From Oscillospiraceae bacterium (GTDB taxonomy: Bacteria; Bacillota; Clostridia; Oscillospirales; CAG-272), in assembly GCA_015064025.1 (NCBI GenBank), contig SVSZ01000004.1, positions 1 to 43,903 of the forward strand: a stretch of DNA of 43,903 nucleotides. The letters run 5' to 3'. The notes beneath the pieces are model-generated. The model did not search any database and was not told the origin of the DNA. It saw nothing but the letters and a program-made list of their open reading frames with translations. Shown piece by piece: positions 7,860 through 17,678 of the stretch (the stretch's first letter is position 1; the number at the start of each line of letters is the position of its first letter). A program made the position numbers and the translations under genes.

Positions 7860-9284
7860 ATGGCGATCGAAAAAAAGAAAAGGGATCTGACCCAAGGGGC
7901 TCTGATTCCTCAGATCATTCTGTTTTCCCTTCCCTTGATGGCGACGGGAATCCTGCAGCTTCTTTTCAACACCGCCGATATCATCGTCGTGGGAAACTGG
8001 GGCGGTGACACTCCCGAGGAATGCAAGCAGGCACTGGCGGCAGTCGGCTCCTGCTCATCCTTGATCACGCTCTTCGTCAATCTCTTCTTAGGGCTTTCCG
8101 TCGGCGCCGGCATCTGCGTCGCGCATGACATTGGAGCACGGGATGACGTGGGAGTTCAAAAATCGGTACACACCGCAATCATCATAGCACTCGGAGCAGG
8201 GGTGATCGTCACAGCACTCGGCTTTTCTGTGACTCGCCCGTTGCTTGTTCTGATGGGAACCGATGAGTCGGTTCTTCCCGAGGCGAGCAAATACATCATG
8301 GCGTATTTCTGCGGCATGCCCGCGAATATGCTGTATAACTATTGCGCATCCATTCTGCGTTCCAAGGGCGACACGGTTCGCCCCTTGATCTTCCTTTCCG
8401 TGTCAGGCGTTGCAAACGTCATCTTCAATCTCTTTGCCGTCCTCGTGCTTCACTGGGGCGCAATGGGCGTGGGTGCCGCAACCGCGCTTTCCCAATGGAT
8501 CTCCTGTATCCTCATCGTCATTTACATGATGCGAATGGAGGGTCCATGCAAAATACAGCTATCCAAAATTACTCTTGACCGAAAAAAGTTCAAAAAGATG
8601 CTTGTCATCGGTCTCCCCGCAGGACTGCAAAGTGCGCTCTTCTCCATCTCCAACGTCTTGATACAATCCTCGGTCAACTCCTTCGGACCTACGATCGTGG
8701 CGGCAAACACGGCGGCGGCGAACCTTGAGTCCTATATTTACGTGATCCAAAACGCCCTTTATCACACCGCTATGACCTTTGTTGCGCAAAACATGGGAGC
8801 CGGGCAGTACAAACGAATGAAAAAATCAATTCTCTACTGTGTGTTCGTGGTCTCTGTAGTGGGTCTTACCGTAGGGAGCATCATGTACCTTTTCGGAGAT
8901 CTGTTGCTTGGCGTCTATGCGCCCGGGAATCCCGAGGTGATCATGTACGGCGGCGTCAGATTCTTCATATTCTGCTTTACCTATTTCCTATGCGGCATCA
9001 TGGAGGTCGGCAGCGGCACGCTTCGCGGGCTCGGGAAATCCTTTATTTCCATGATCGTGTCCCTCATCGGCTCATGTCTGTTGCGCGTAGTCTGGATCTT
9101 TACCGTTTTCAACAATCTTCCCAAGGAAGGTACGGTAGAAAACACGATCTTCCGCCTCAACATGCTCTATATTTCCTATCCCGTCACTTGGGTCATCACG
9201 TCCACGGCACTCTTTATCATGTGTGCGTTCGCCCTTCGCGAATACAAACGACTGCACCGCAGTGAGATCCGCGATCTGCCGTAA
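7860..9284 (+). CDS. MATE family efflux transporter
   Basis: 474 residues with about twelve hydrophobic segments, beginning KRDLTQGALIPQIILFSLPLMATGILQLLFNTADIIVVGNWGG, the typical first-helix pattern of MATE/NorM-like antiporters. Members export cationic drugs or metabolites using Na+ or H+ gradients; the substrate cannot be read from sequence. ATG at 7860 has AAGGGAGA upstream; the frame extends further 5' into fumC but without a site. Probably in one operon with fumC and ended by the hairpin at 9310-9349. Confidence 0.92.
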   Translation: MAIEKKKRDLTQGALIPQIILFSLPLMATGILQLLFNTADIIVVGNWGGDTPEECKQALAAVGSCSSLITLFVNLFLGLSVGAGICVAHDIGARDDVGVQKSVHTAIIIALGAGVIVTALGFSVTRPLLVLMGTDESVLPEASKYIMAYFCGMPANMLYNYCASILRSKGDTVRPLIFLSVSGVANVIFNLFAVLVLHWGAMGVGAATALSQWISCILIVIYMMRMEGPCKIQLSKITLDRKKFKKMLVIGLPAGLQSALFSISNVLIQSSVNSFGPTIVAANTAAANLESYIYVIQNALYHTAMTFVAQNMGAGQYKRMKKSILYCVFVVSVVGLTVGSIMYLFGDLLLGVYAPGNPEVIMYGGVRFFIFCFTYFLCGIMEVGSGTLRGLGKSFISMIVSLIGSCLLRVVWIFTVFNNLPKEGTVENTIFRLNMLYISYPVTWVITSTALFIMCAFALREYKRLHRSEIRDLP

Positions 9285-9309
9285 TCGAAGGCAGAGGGGT
9301 GAATAAAAA

Positions 9310-9349
9310 AGGACCGACGCATTCGGAGCTTTGCCGAATCGTCGGTCCT
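9310..9349. terminator. Bidirectional terminator between the MATE gene and the phosphatase gene
   Basis: AGGACCGACG (9310-9319) pairs with CGTCGGTCCT (9340-9349), with an inner ATTCGG/CCGAAT stem. It is preceded by AAAAA and followed by CTTTTG, so it can serve both convergent genes. Confidence 0.85.
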
Positions 9350-9358
9350 CTTTTGTTA

Positions 9359-10084
9359 TCAGTGTCTTGTTTCATCCTCAAAGCATTCGCAAAAGCGACC
9401 TGCGAAGGAAGGCTCCTCGTCGGCAACGGTGAGATGCGAAACGTCTCCCATTCCCAAGCAACGGAAGGCGGCAACTCCCCTCTCTCGCTCCTCGGTGCAA
9501 AGCGTTGTGACCGAGGTGGGAAGCAGGACGGTATTCTGCCAGAGCGAATAGGGTGAGCAGTTCATCAAATGTGAAAGGAGCACCGCCCCCAGCCCAAAGT
9601 GACAAACAAGGATCAGCGTGTCATGATTTGACTTCTCCACCCGATATGCATTTCCCTCTCGTACGTACCCGTGGCATGCGAGAAGCTTGTCCAACGAATC
9701 CGTCACAACAGCGTATGCGGAGGGAACCTCTGAATCCCGAATCATGGGAGCCTCCTTCCATGCGTCCGGCGAATAAAGCATTGGGGATTTCCGCATCCAA
9801 TCGGGCAGCATATCCCACGCAAGGTGCTCCTCGTTTCCGTCGGGAGAGGTGACGCGCACGTAAGAGAATTCCCGAAGCCAATCACAATACTCTGCTGAAG
9901 CTCCAAGCTTTTCCAGAGTGGGCGCCAGCGTCAGCCGTGCTCTGCCGAGAGTTGAGCAATAAAATTTCGGATCCTTTTCTCTTATCAATCGATGCGCGAG
10001 AAGCTCTGCTTCTCGCTTCCCCTTTTCGGTCAGTCCGTCGATCGCGTAATCAGGATCTCCGTGACGAACGATCATAAGCTTCAT
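9359..10084 (-). CDS. Histidine phosphatase family protein
   Basis: 241 residues. RHG at 7-9 holds the phospho-accepting His8. STLGRARLT (44-52) supplies the second Arg, E72 is in LREFS, and H162 (LVCHFG) is the second catalytic His. This is the phosphoglycerate-mutase-like fold with an enlarged cap region (about 80-150). Substrate unknown; it could dephosphorylate small metabolites. ATG at 10084 with AAGGAG upstream is chosen over the longer frame to 10147. Last gene of the cysS operon. Confidence 0.9.
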   Translation of the reverse strand: MKLMIVRHGDPDYAIDGLTEKGKREAELLAHRLIREKDPKFYCSTLGRARLTLAPTLEKLGASAEYCDWLREFSYVRVTSPDGNEEHLAWDMLPDWMRKSPMLYSPDAWKEAPMIRDSEVPSAYAVVTDSLDKLLACHGYVREGNAYRVEKSNHDTLILVCHFGLGAVLLSHLMNCSPYSLWQNTVLLPTSVTTLCTEERERGVAAFRCLGMGDVSHLTVADEEPSFAGRFCECFEDETRH

Positions 10085-10143
10085 AGATTTTCTCCTTTTC
10101 ATACCCATCAAGGGGGCTTCACCGCTTGCCTCTGCCACCGATA

Positions 10144-10575
10144 TCAAATTTTCTTTTTCCGGAACACCACCAGCTTGCTGATGAAATAATTCAGAATCAC
10201 AACAATCACGGCTGCGCAGATCTTCACAACGTATTCGTTAAAGCCAAGCCACGTAAAGAAAATCGCCATCAGAGCCTCCTGCAAAAGGAAGGTCAGAAAA
10301 CGTCCGCCCACAAACGCAGCGATCTCCCCGAGCACAGGGCAAAATCCACATCTTTTGCTCTCAAATACCCAAATACGGTTGGTTACGTACGCAAAGGCGA
10401 CGGCGGCAATCCAAGCGATCGCATCCGCCAGATGGATCATCCAACGCTCCGCCGCGATCACGTCTCCCCAAACGAAATACAAAAGAAAGGAAACACCCCA
10501 GTCCACAACGGTGGTAAGTCCACCAAAGAGAACGTAGAAAATCGCGCTCTTGTATTTATTCAAGAATTCCGTCAT
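10144..10575 (-). CDS. GtrA family membrane protein
   Basis: 143 residues with four predicted membrane helices and the GtrA pattern (FGGLTTVVDWGVSFLL near the start, AYVTNRIWVF in the middle, NYFISKLVVFRKK at the end). GtrA-like proteins are small membrane proteins thought to move lipid-linked sugars or assist wall polysaccharide/teichoic acid glycosylation. ATG at 10575 with GAGG upstream. It lies nine nt after cysS in the same direction. Confidence 0.9.
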   Translation of the reverse strand: MTEFLNKYKSAIFYVLFGGLTTVVDWGVSFLLYFVWGDVIAAERWMIHLADAIAWIAAVAFAYVTNRIWVFESKRCGFCPVLGEIAAFVGGRFLTFLLQEALMAIFFTWLGFNEYVVKICAAVIVVILNYFISKLVVFRKKKI

Positions 10576-10584
10576 GGTGCTTCC

Positions 10585-12036
10585 TCAACCGATCTGATAG
10601 GTTGTTCCGTCCTTGGTATCAATCAAAGTCACACCCTTGGCGGCAAGTTCATCACGAATGCGATCCGCCTCGACAAAATTTCTGTCCTTCTTCGCAACGC
10701 GTCTTGCCTCAATCTTCTCCAAGATCTCTGCAACGAAGGGATCCTTTGCCGCCTCTGCCGCAAGAGCCTCTGCCTCCGCCGCCTTCTTATCAGCCTCCGC
10801 CTTGAGAAGAGATTCGGCATGCTCGATAAGAGAAAGTGAAAGAACGGTATCAAAATCCTTGATCAGGGCAAGCTTTGTCGCATCGTTGACCTTTGCCTTG
10901 AGCACGTCGTAAAGCGCGGTCACTGCCAAGGAGGTATTCAGATCGTTATCAAGTGCCTTAACAAAGGAAGCGCGCAGAGCATCAAACGCCGCAGTGTCCA
11001 CGTCGCCCTCGCCCTTCAATTGCGCCACGCGCGCGACAAGCTTATTGTAAGCTGTACGGGCGTTGTCCATGTTCTCCCATGAGAACACCAAGGACTTGCG
11101 ATAGTGAGACTGCAAACAGAAGAAGCGGTACATCATGGGATCGTAGCCCTTTTCCTTGAGAAGAGATACGGTCAGAAATTCCCCCTTGGATTTGCTCATC
11201 TTCCCCGAATTGGTGTTCAAGTGAAGCACATGCATCCAGTATTTGCACCATTTGTGACCAAGGTATGCCTCGGATTGTGCGATCTCATTGGTATGGTGCG
11301 GGAAAGCATTGTCGATACCGCCGCAGTGAATATCAAGATACTCACCAAGGTGCTTCATGCTGATACAGGAGCACTCAATATGCCATCCGGGATATCCTAC
11401 ACCCCAAGGGCTTTCCCATTTGAGCTCCTGATCTTCAAACTTGGATTTTGTAAACCAAAGCACAAAGTCTGCCTTGTTTCTCTTATTCCCATCAGCCTCA
11501 ACGCCATCACGTACACCGACAGCAAGATCCTCCTCCTCAAAATTGTGGAAGGCATAGTACTGATCCAGCTTGGAGGTGTCGAAATAAATGTTTCCGCCCG
11601 CCTCATACGCGTACCCCTTTTCAATGAGGGACGCAATGACACGGATAAATTCGTCGACGCATGCGGTAGCGGGCTCTACCACCTCGGGGCGGCGGATATT
11701 GAGCTCCTCGCAATCCTCAAAGAATTTATCGGTGTAAAACTGCGCGATCTCCATCACCGTTTTCTTTTCTCTCTTTGCGCCCTTGAGCATCTTATCCTCA
11801 CCCGTATCGGCATCCGAGGTCAGATGCCCTACGTCTGTGATGTTCATTACGCGCGTGACGTCATAACCGCTGTAACGGAGATAGCGGTCAAGGATGTCCT
11901 CCATAATGTACGTGCGCAGATTTCCGATGTGCGCAAAATGGTAGACCGTAGGTCCGCAGGTGTACATACTGACCTTGCCTTCCAGATGGGGGATAAACTC
12001 CTCTTTTGTTCTGCTGAGTGAATTGTAAAGCTGCAT
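10585..12036 (-). CDS. cysS: Cysteinyl-tRNA synthetase
   Basis: 483 residues, class I synthetase. HIGN at 36-39 is the HIGH-type signature and KMSKS at 279-283 the second ATP-binding loop. C27, C222, H247 and E251 match in spacing the four zinc ligands of the E. coli enzyme that select cysteine. It charges tRNA-Cys. ATG at 12036 with GGGAGG upstream. Follows the flavin reductase-like gene after 54 nt. Confidence 0.98.
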   Translation of the reverse strand: MQLYNSLSRTKEEFIPHLEGKVSMYTCGPTVYHFAHIGNLRTYIMEDILDRYLRYSGYDVTRVMNITDVGHLTSDADTGEDKMLKGAKREKKTVMEIAQFYTDKFFEDCEELNIRRPEVVEPATACVDEFIRVIASLIEKGYAYEAGGNIYFDTSKLDQYYAFHNFEEEDLAVGVRDGVEADGNKRNKADFVLWFTKSKFEDQELKWESPWGVGYPGWHIECSCISMKHLGEYLDIHCGGIDNAFPHHTNEIAQSEAYLGHKWCKYWMHVLHLNTNSGKMSKSKGEFLTVSLLKEKGYDPMMYRFFCLQSHYRKSLVFSWENMDNARTAYNKLVARVAQLKGEGDVDTAAFDALRASFVKALDNDLNTSLAVTALYDVLKAKVNDATKLALIKDFDTVLSLSLIEHAESLLKAEADKKAAEAEALAAEAAKDPFVAEILEKIEARRVAKKDRNFVEADRIRDELAAKGVTLIDTKDGTTYQIG

Positions 12037-12090
12037 ATATAACCTCCCGAGCGACGTGCGCCCTCTTATTGTAGACTGTAAAACGGTGTT

Positions 12091-12672
12091 TTATTTCTTT
12101 TTTCCCGACTTCTTCTTTTTCGCAACCGAGTAGCCGAAGGTGCCGATGCGACGTCCAAGCTCAAAATAATCTCCGTGCGCGTACGCAACAAGCCCCGCAC
12201 GCTCCAGATGAAGCTTTCCCGCGGCATCCACAAGCGACTCATCCACGTCGATCGCAACAATGTCGGCAAGGAACATATCGTGAGAACCGAGAGAGATCAT
12301 GTCCGTCACTCTGCATTCAAGCACCAAAGGACTTGCCGCAAGGATCGGGCAGGAGAGCTCACTTGCCGCTTCCTTCTCCAGGTGACATCGCTCGAATTTG
12401 TCGATTTTCGCACCCGTGTGCACACCGCAAAAATCAGCGGCTCTGACAAGCTCCGCGGTCGTGAGATGGATGGCAAACTCGCCGCTTTCCCGAATCATTC
12501 CGTGCGAATGACGTGAGGGGCGAACGGAGATATAGGTCTTTGGCGGGATCGTATTGGTGATTCCCGTCCATGCGACCGTAAAGACGTTGTCCTTCCCTCC
12601 GCACGAGCAAGTCACCATGGTAGGGGGAACAGGCGAAAGCATCGCGCCGCCGCGCCATTTTATCTTTGCCAT
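12091..12672 (-). CDS. Flavin reductase-like (FMN-binding) protein
   Basis: 193 residues of the flavin reductase-like split-barrel family (VPPTMVTCSCGGKDNVFTVAWTGITNTIPPKTYISVRPSRHSHGMIRESGEFAIHLTT condensed in the N-terminal half). Such proteins bind FMN and act as flavoredoxins or NAD(P)H:flavin reductases. The C-terminus ends in a Lys-rich tail (KKKKSGKKK). ATG at 12672 with GGAGGAG upstream. First gene of the operon that contains cysS, with its own promoter at 12706-12734. The electron donor is not evident. Confidence 0.85.
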   Translation of the reverse strand: MAKIKWRGGAMLSPVPPTMVTCSCGGKDNVFTVAWTGITNTIPPKTYISVRPSRHSHGMIRESGEFAIHLTTAELVRAADFCGVHTGAKIDKFERCHLEKEAASELSCPILAASPLVLECRVTDMISLGSHDMFLADIVAIDVDESLVDAAGKLHLERAGLVAYAHGDYFELGRRIGTFGYSVAKKKKSGKKK

Positions 12673-12705
12673 TTCATCTCCTCCTTCCCGTCATTTCATT
12701 CTTTA

Positions 12706-12734
12706 ATTATAACATACTATCCCTTGCTTGTCAA
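12706..12734 (-). promoter_or_regulatory. Sigma-A promoter for the flavin reductase-cysS operon
   Basis: On the minus strand TTGACA (12729-12734), 17-nt spacer, TATAAT (12706-12711), a full consensus about 34 nt upstream of the start codon. Confidence 0.85.
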
Positions 12735-12803
12735 GATTTCCATTCAAGTTTTAGAAAGTGCCAGAGCACCTCGGAAGGCACACGTTAAATAAGAGAGGCG
12801 CGC

Positions 12804-12832
12804 TTGACACACGTTATTTTTTGTGCTATGAT
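12804..12832 (+). promoter_or_regulatory. Sigma-A promoter for the GH95 fucosidase gene
   Basis: TTGACA (12804-12809), 17-nt spacer, TATGAT (12827-12832) with extended TG. About 86 nt upstream of the start codon. Confidence 0.85.
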
Positions 12833-12840
12833 AATGTTGC

Positions 12841-12887
12841 GCTTCCCCATCAAAAGCCAAAGCTCGTTTGACTCCTGCATGGGGAGC
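12841..12887 (+). promoter_or_regulatory. Stem-loop at the 5' end of the fucosidase mRNA
   Basis: GCTTCCCCAT (12841-12850) pairs with ATGGGGAGC (12879-12887) apart from one bulged T. It begins within a few nt of the expected transcription start, so it may stabilise the mRNA 5' end or be an operator. No known riboswitch is recognised. Confidence 0.4.
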
Positions 12888-12918
12888 ATCACAAAAGAAG
12901 CATGCGAGGTGATTACCC

Positions 12919-15225
12919 ATGAAAAATTATGAGCTTTGGTATACAAGCGAAGCCCCCTTCGGCCTTGAAAACAGAGCACTCTATATTTGCGGCGACGACG
13001 TCCCCGACGACGGCTGGGAAAAATGGTCGTTGCCTCTCGGAAACGGCTACATGGGGATCAACGTCTTTGGAAGAACGCACACGGAGCGTTTGCAGATCAC
13101 CGAAAACAGCCTTTCCAATCCCGCCGTTTGGGACTTTGCCGACCGCTGTAACGCAGGATTGAACAACTTTTGCGAGCTATACCTTGATTTCGGGCATGAT
13201 TTTTCCCACGTAACGGATTACAGGCGCAGTCTTTCCCTCAACACGGCAATTGCAAGAACAGAATACACCCTCGACGGTATCAGATACAAAAGAGAGCATT
13301 TTGCGTCCTATCCGGATCGCGTATTCGTAACAAGCATCACTGCGGACAGAGCGGGAGCACTGAGCTTCACCGTGCGCCCCGAGATTCCCTTCCTTGGTGA
13401 CTTTCTTCTCAGAGAAGGAGACGGAATGGGAAAGAGCGGAGAGGTCCACGCAAAGGGAAACCGCATCACCCTCACGGGCAGGATGCACTATTATAACATT
13501 CTCTTTGAAGGGCAGGTCACCGTGCTCCCAAAGGGAGGAAGACTGATCACCAATGCTACAACGATCAGCGTCGAAAATGCGGATGAAGTAATGATCCTCG
13601 TTGCTGTCGGCACAAATTATCGGCTTGAAAGCCGCGTATTCCTTGAGAAGGATCCCAAAAAGAAGCTCTCCCCCTACCCTCATCCGCACGATAAGGTCAG
13701 TGCGATCAGCGACAGCGCATTGCGCTCCTCATACGGGGAGTTGAAAGTGCGTCATATAAAGGACTATGCCGCACTCTTTGAAAGAACGCACGTGGATCTG
13801 GGCGCCGCTCCCGCCGTCCAACCCACCGACCGTTTGCTGGAGAAGTACAAGGCAGGCAAGCGCGACCCTTATCTTGAGGAGCTGTATTTTTCCTACGGCA
13901 GATATCTTCTCATTGCCTCTTCGCGAAAGGGCTCATATCCCGCAAATCTTCAAGGCACGTGGAATCAATATGCAAGCTCTCCGTGGACTGCGGGCTACTG
14001 GCACAACATCAACGTGCAGATGAATTATTGGCCTGCCTTCAACACAAATCTTACGGAGCTTTTTATTCCATACATCGATTATTTCAACGCATACAGACCG
14101 CTTGCCGAGGAGCTTGCGAACGAATACGTCAAGGAGTATATTCCCGAAAAGTATTCCCCTCTCACGGGTGAGAACGGCATGACCGTGGGAACCGGCGCGT
14201 GGCTTTACAAGATCGACGGCATTCCCGCCCCCGGCGAGGGACACTCCGGTCCCGGAACGGGCGCATTTACAGCCAAGCTCTTCACCGACTATTGCGCGTT
14301 TTCCATGGATCGGGAGTGCCTTGAGAGCGTGGCATATATCGCCAATCTCCGCATGGCAAAATTTCTTTCAAAAACACTCGAAGCGCAGAAGGACGGTACG
14401 CTGCTTGTCAAACACTCCGCTTCTCCCGAGCAAAAACACCGAGGCAAGTATTATCACACCTCGGGCTGCGCCTTTGATCAGCAAATGGTATACGAATGCT
14501 ACCGCGACACCGTGGCGATCGCGGATGAGCTTGGAATAATGGACGATTTCATCGAACAGATCCGAGAGGAGCTTCCCCGCCTTGACCCCGTTTCGGTCGG
14601 TGCCTCAGGACAGGTGAAGGAATACCGCGAGGAGGTCTGTTACGGAGATATCGGAGAACACCATCACCGTCACATCTCCCATCTCGTAGGTCTTTATCCC
14701 GGAACACTGATCAACCAAACCACCCCCGAGTGGCTCGAGGCAGCAAAGGTCTCCTTGAACCTGCGCGGCGACCGCTCGACAGGCTGGTCCACTGCTCACA
14801 AGATCAATGCGTGGGCACGGGCAAAGGACGGGAACCGCGCCTATGATCTTGTCAGAATGATCCTTTGTGAATGTACGCTTCCGAATCTTTGGGACTCTCA
14901 TCCTCCCTTCCAGATCGACGGCAATCTGGGTGCTGCGGCGGGAATCGCAGAAATGCTTTTGCAAAGTCACGAGGGGTTCGTACACCTGCTCCCCGCCCTT
15001 CCCGACGAGTGGAAGAATGGCGCCTTTGAGGGCCTTACCGCACGCGGCGGCTTTGTCGTTGGGGCAGAATGGAGTGACGGAACATTGACGCGTCTCTCCG
15101 TCACCTCGCGCGTCGGTGGAACGTTGAAGCTGTTTTTGGGGACAAAATACGCCTCCGAGGAATCCCCCGACGGCTTTCTCCAACGCAAAATGCTCCCGGG
15201 GGAAACATTTCGGCTTACGTTTTAA
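12919..15225 (+). CDS. GH95 family alpha-L-fucosidase
   Basis: 768 residues matching glycoside hydrolase family 95 along the whole length: an N-terminal beta-sandwich (KWSLPLGNGYMGINVFG, ENSLSNP), then an alpha/alpha barrel with NINVQMNYWPAFNTNL (about 368-383, the conserved Asn pair of the active site), HRHISHLVGLYPG and HPPFQIDGNLGAAAGIAEML (catalytic Asp region), and a C-terminal beta-domain. The family inverts alpha-1,2-fucosyl (and some alpha-L-galactosyl) linkages. There is no signal peptide, so it probably acts inside the cell on imported oligosaccharides. ATG at 12919 with GAGGTGATT upstream. Single-gene transcript with its own promoter and terminator. Confidence 0.93.
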   Translation: MKNYELWYTSEAPFGLENRALYICGDDVPDDGWEKWSLPLGNGYMGINVFGRTHTERLQITENSLSNPAVWDFADRCNAGLNNFCELYLDFGHDFSHVTDYRRSLSLNTAIARTEYTLDGIRYKREHFASYPDRVFVTSITADRAGALSFTVRPEIPFLGDFLLREGDGMGKSGEVHAKGNRITLTGRMHYYNILFEGQVTVLPKGGRLITNATTISVENADEVMILVAVGTNYRLESRVFLEKDPKKKLSPYPHPHDKVSAISDSALRSSYGELKVRHIKDYAALFERTHVDLGAAPAVQPTDRLLEKYKAGKRDPYLEELYFSYGRYLLIASSRKGSYPANLQGTWNQYASSPWTAGYWHNINVQMNYWPAFNTNLTELFIPYIDYFNAYRPLAEELANEYVKEYIPEKYSPLTGENGMTVGTGAWLYKIDGIPAPGEGHSGPGTGAFTAKLFTDYCAFSMDRECLESVAYIANLRMAKFLSKTLEAQKDGTLLVKHSASPEQKHRGKYYHTSGCAFDQQMVYECYRDTVAIADELGIMDDFIEQIREELPRLDPVSVGASGQVKEYREEVCYGDIGEHHHRHISHLVGLYPGTLINQTTPEWLEAAKVSLNLRGDRSTGWSTAHKINAWARAKDGNRAYDLVRMILCECTLPNLWDSHPPFQIDGNLGAAAGIAEMLLQSHEGFVHLLPALPDEWKNGAFEGLTARGGFVVGAEWSDGTLTRLSVTSRVGGTLKLFLGTKYASEESPDGFLQRKMLPGETFRLTF

Positions 15226-15231
15226 TTCAGC

Positions 15232-15284
15232 AAAATACAGCGCCACATCCAAAGCTCAATCTTTGAATGGGGCGCTGTATTTTT
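15232..15284. terminator. Bidirectional terminator between GH95 and ABC permease genes
   Basis: AAAATACAGCGCC (15232-15244) pairs with GGCGCTGTATTTT (15271-15283) and is followed by a T-rich run; the A-run on the other side serves the opposite strand. Confidence 0.85.
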
Positions 15285-15292
15285 TATTTAAC

Positions 15293-16726
15293 TCATACCT
15301 CACGCCTCACAAACGCATCGTGCGCTACAAGGAGGAATACGAGCATATGCAAAGCGATGACAGTGATCGCTTCAAGGAGTGACTGGTGCGGGTACAACGC
15401 GGTTTCGTTGACGATCGCCCCAAGATCGAGGTTTGAAAAGAGAAGATATCTTCCCGCATCGATCCCGAACATCTGAAGGAAGCCCGACAGCGCACTTCCC
15501 ATAAAGCTTGCAAACACAGTCACACCGATCGCCATGGCAGATTTGCGTGTCAGCGTAGAAATGGCAAACGCCATGGTAAGCATGACCGTGATCTCGACCA
15601 TCTCGAAGCCGTAATCACGCAAAAGAAGCAGATAGGGGGATAGCGTATATACCTCGCCGCCGCTTGCATACACAGCCGGCAAAAATGCCTCCCCGAAGCC
15701 AAAGAAAAGTGCGACCGACAAAGAAACAGTTCCCACAAGCGCTGCCATCCCAAGAGAAATGAAGATCACCGTCGCATATTTGGCAAAAAGGATCTTCCAA
15801 CGCTTGACGGGAGACATCAGAAGAAACTTGACCGTTCCCGAGGAAAACTCGGAGGAAACGGTGGTTCCCGCCAAAACGATCGCAAATACGCCGACAAGCG
15901 CAAGAAGCGAGACTGATCCGACAGCCGCATTCCAGAAGCTGCTTTTGGCGGAGGTATAGACCGAGACGTCCGAAAAGTACATTTCATACTCATTCTGCTC
16001 AAAGCTATCTGCGGGATTGAGAGAAATATCATGCTCAAGACGGTAGCTTGCTACCGCGGCGGCATTTTGGGCAGCCTCAAGAGTTTTTTCACTCCAGGCA
16101 CCGCCCGCATCACGCAAGCGCTCCTGCGCGAGCACCGTTTCGCGGTTTTGGATCAGAATTTCCACCTGCGCATAGCGCCAATCCTCACTGTCACTCGGAA
16201 TCACGCCTTGCGCAATGCAGTATTCCATCGTCTCGGTATAGATCGCTCGGCGTTCGGGATCGTCGGCATATCGCGCCTCGTAATTCCCCTTCAGCATGGA
16301 AAAATACTTTCCTGCGTCATGAGATTCGATGACGTCCATCAGCACTGCATAGCTCTCCGTATCTCCTGCCAGCTTTGCCTCCGCCGCATCGTACGCAAGA
16401 TTCAGAGTATACCGCCAATCCTCCCAATCCATGCCCGCATCCAGCATGATACGGTTTGCCTCAAGCTCCATGCGGTAGTAGTGAAGGGACTCCTCGTCAT
16501 CCTTCGCCCCCGTCGCCGTCAGCATTTCCTCGCTCCAAGCGATCGCCTCGCGACACGATTCCTCGAAGGAAAGGTCATAAACGAAGAAGGAAGAACCAAG
16601 GTCTATCCCGGAAAGTACGCTCCAAAATGCGGTAATTATCAAAAGGAGGATCAGCATTGCCCACATTGCACGCTTGGAAAACTCCTTTTTCCATTCGTTT
16701 CCGATCAAGCGAAAAAATTTAGTCAT
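15293..16726 (-). CDS. ABC-2 type transporter permease
   Basis: 477 residues. One membrane helix near 20-41 is followed by a large extracytoplasmic domain (about 45-255) rich in acidic and Tyr residues, then five hydrophobic helices, including SSEFSSGTVKFLLMSPVKRWKILFAKY, typical of ABC-2 (bacitracin/NatB-like) permeases. Partner of the ATPase immediately upstream. ATG at 16726 has GGAGGTGA upstream and overlaps the ATPase stop by eight nt. Substrate unknown; such pairs often export peptides, lipids or antibiotics. Confidence 0.88.
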   Translation of the reverse strand: MTKFFRLIGNEWKKEFSKRAMWAMLILLLIITAFWSVLSGIDLGSSFFVYDLSFEESCREAIAWSEEMLTATGAKDDEESLHYYRMELEANRIMLDAGMDWEDWRYTLNLAYDAAEAKLAGDTESYAVLMDVIESHDAGKYFSMLKGNYEARYADDPERRAIYTETMEYCIAQGVIPSDSEDWRYAQVEILIQNRETVLAQERLRDAGGAWSEKTLEAAQNAAAVASYRLEHDISLNPADSFEQNEYEMYFSDVSVYTSAKSSFWNAAVGSVSLLALVGVFAIVLAGTTVSSEFSSGTVKFLLMSPVKRWKILFAKYATVIFISLGMAALVGTVSLSVALFFGFGEAFLPAVYASGGEVYTLSPYLLLLRDYGFEMVEITVMLTMAFAISTLTRKSAMAIGVTVFASFMGSALSGFLQMFGIDAGRYLLFSNLDLGAIVNETALYPHQSLLEAITVIALHMLVFLLVAHDAFVRREV

Positions 16727-17678
16727 GTATCTCACCTCCCTCGCCCGTCATTTCAATGTATACGTCCTCAAGTCTGCGGTTTTCCTGTCGGGTTACGGTG
16801 AAGACGTTCACACCGCCAAGGATCAAGGTGCGATTAACGGCAGCAAGCTGCACATCCGTCTCCTCTGCAGAAAGTGCGACTTGGATCTTACCATTCTCCT
16901 CGCACACCTTGCACACGACATTTTCCGTTCCTCTCAAAAGCTCCTCCGCACGCACAGCATCGTCCACGCAAAGGACGTACTGCACCGTATCGGCAGCGGT
17001 GACGGAGACAAGTGTCTCGATCTTTTGTACGCTTTGCAAGCGACCGTTCACGATCACGCCGATGCGGTCGCACATCAGCTCCATCTCACCCATCAAATGG
17101 CTGGAGACGAAGACCGCCACGCCCTCCTCATGCGCCAGATACCGAAGGATCTCCCGTAAGGACTTAATTCCCGAGGGATCAAGACCGTTGGTTGGCTCGT
17201 CGAGAACAAGCAACCTCGGGCGGTGAAGCAGCGCCTGCGCGATTCCGAGGCGCTGACGCATTCCGAGGGAATATTTTCCCACCTTATCGCGAATACGTCC
17301 CTCCATTCCCACAAGGCGGACAAGCTCCCAGATACGTGCTTCGCTCACACCGCCGTGCATCGAGGCATACAAGCGCAAATTTGCAAGCCCCGACATGTAA
17401 TTGTAAAACTCGGGATTTTCAACGATCCCGCCGATCAAAGCCATCGAGCCTTCAAAGTCACGGCGCATATCGTGCCCTGCGACCGTCACCTCACCCTCAT
17501 CGAGCGTCAAAAGACCCGTGAGAAGCTTGATCGTCGTTGTTTTTCCCGCGCCGTTGGGCCCCACAAATCCAAACACCTCGCCTGCATACGTTTCGAAGGA
17601 AATATCATGCAAAATCTCTCTGTGCCCAAGCTTTTTGCTCAGATGAGAAATTTTCAAAGCCACATCTCTTTCACTCAT
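16719..17678 (-). CDS. ABC transporter ATP-binding protein (BcrA/CcmA type)
   Basis: 319 residues. Walker A GPNGAGKT at 40-47, signature YSLGMRQRL at about 136-144, Walker B LLVLDEP with D160/E161, and H-loop [11 protein letters not shown]-terminal extension (about 215-319) is typical of drug/lantibiotic exporter ATPases. ATG at 17678 with GGAGGTGAG upstream overlaps the preceding stop as ATGA. It drives the ABC-2 permease encoded next. Confidence 0.95.
   Translation of the reverse strand: MSERDVALKISHLSKKLGHREILHDISFETYAGEVFGFVGPNGAGKTTTIKLLTGLLTLDEGEVTVAGHDMRRDFEGSMALIGGIVENPEFYNYMSGLANLRLYASMHGGVSEARIWELVRLVGMEGRIRDKVGKYSLGMRQRLGIAQALLHRPRLLVLDEPTNGLDPSGIKSLREILRYLAHEEGVAVFVSSHLMGEMELMCDRIGVIVNGRLQSVQKIETLVSVTAADTVQYVLCVDDAVRAEELLRGTENVVCKVCEENGKIQVALSAEETDVQLAAVNRTLILGGVNVFTVTRQENRRLEDVYIEMTGEGGEIHD

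Noticed and set aside
12841..12918. Riboswitch in the fucosidase leader
   Set aside because: Only one simple hairpin, too short for a known riboswitch aptamer, and no expression platform is seen.
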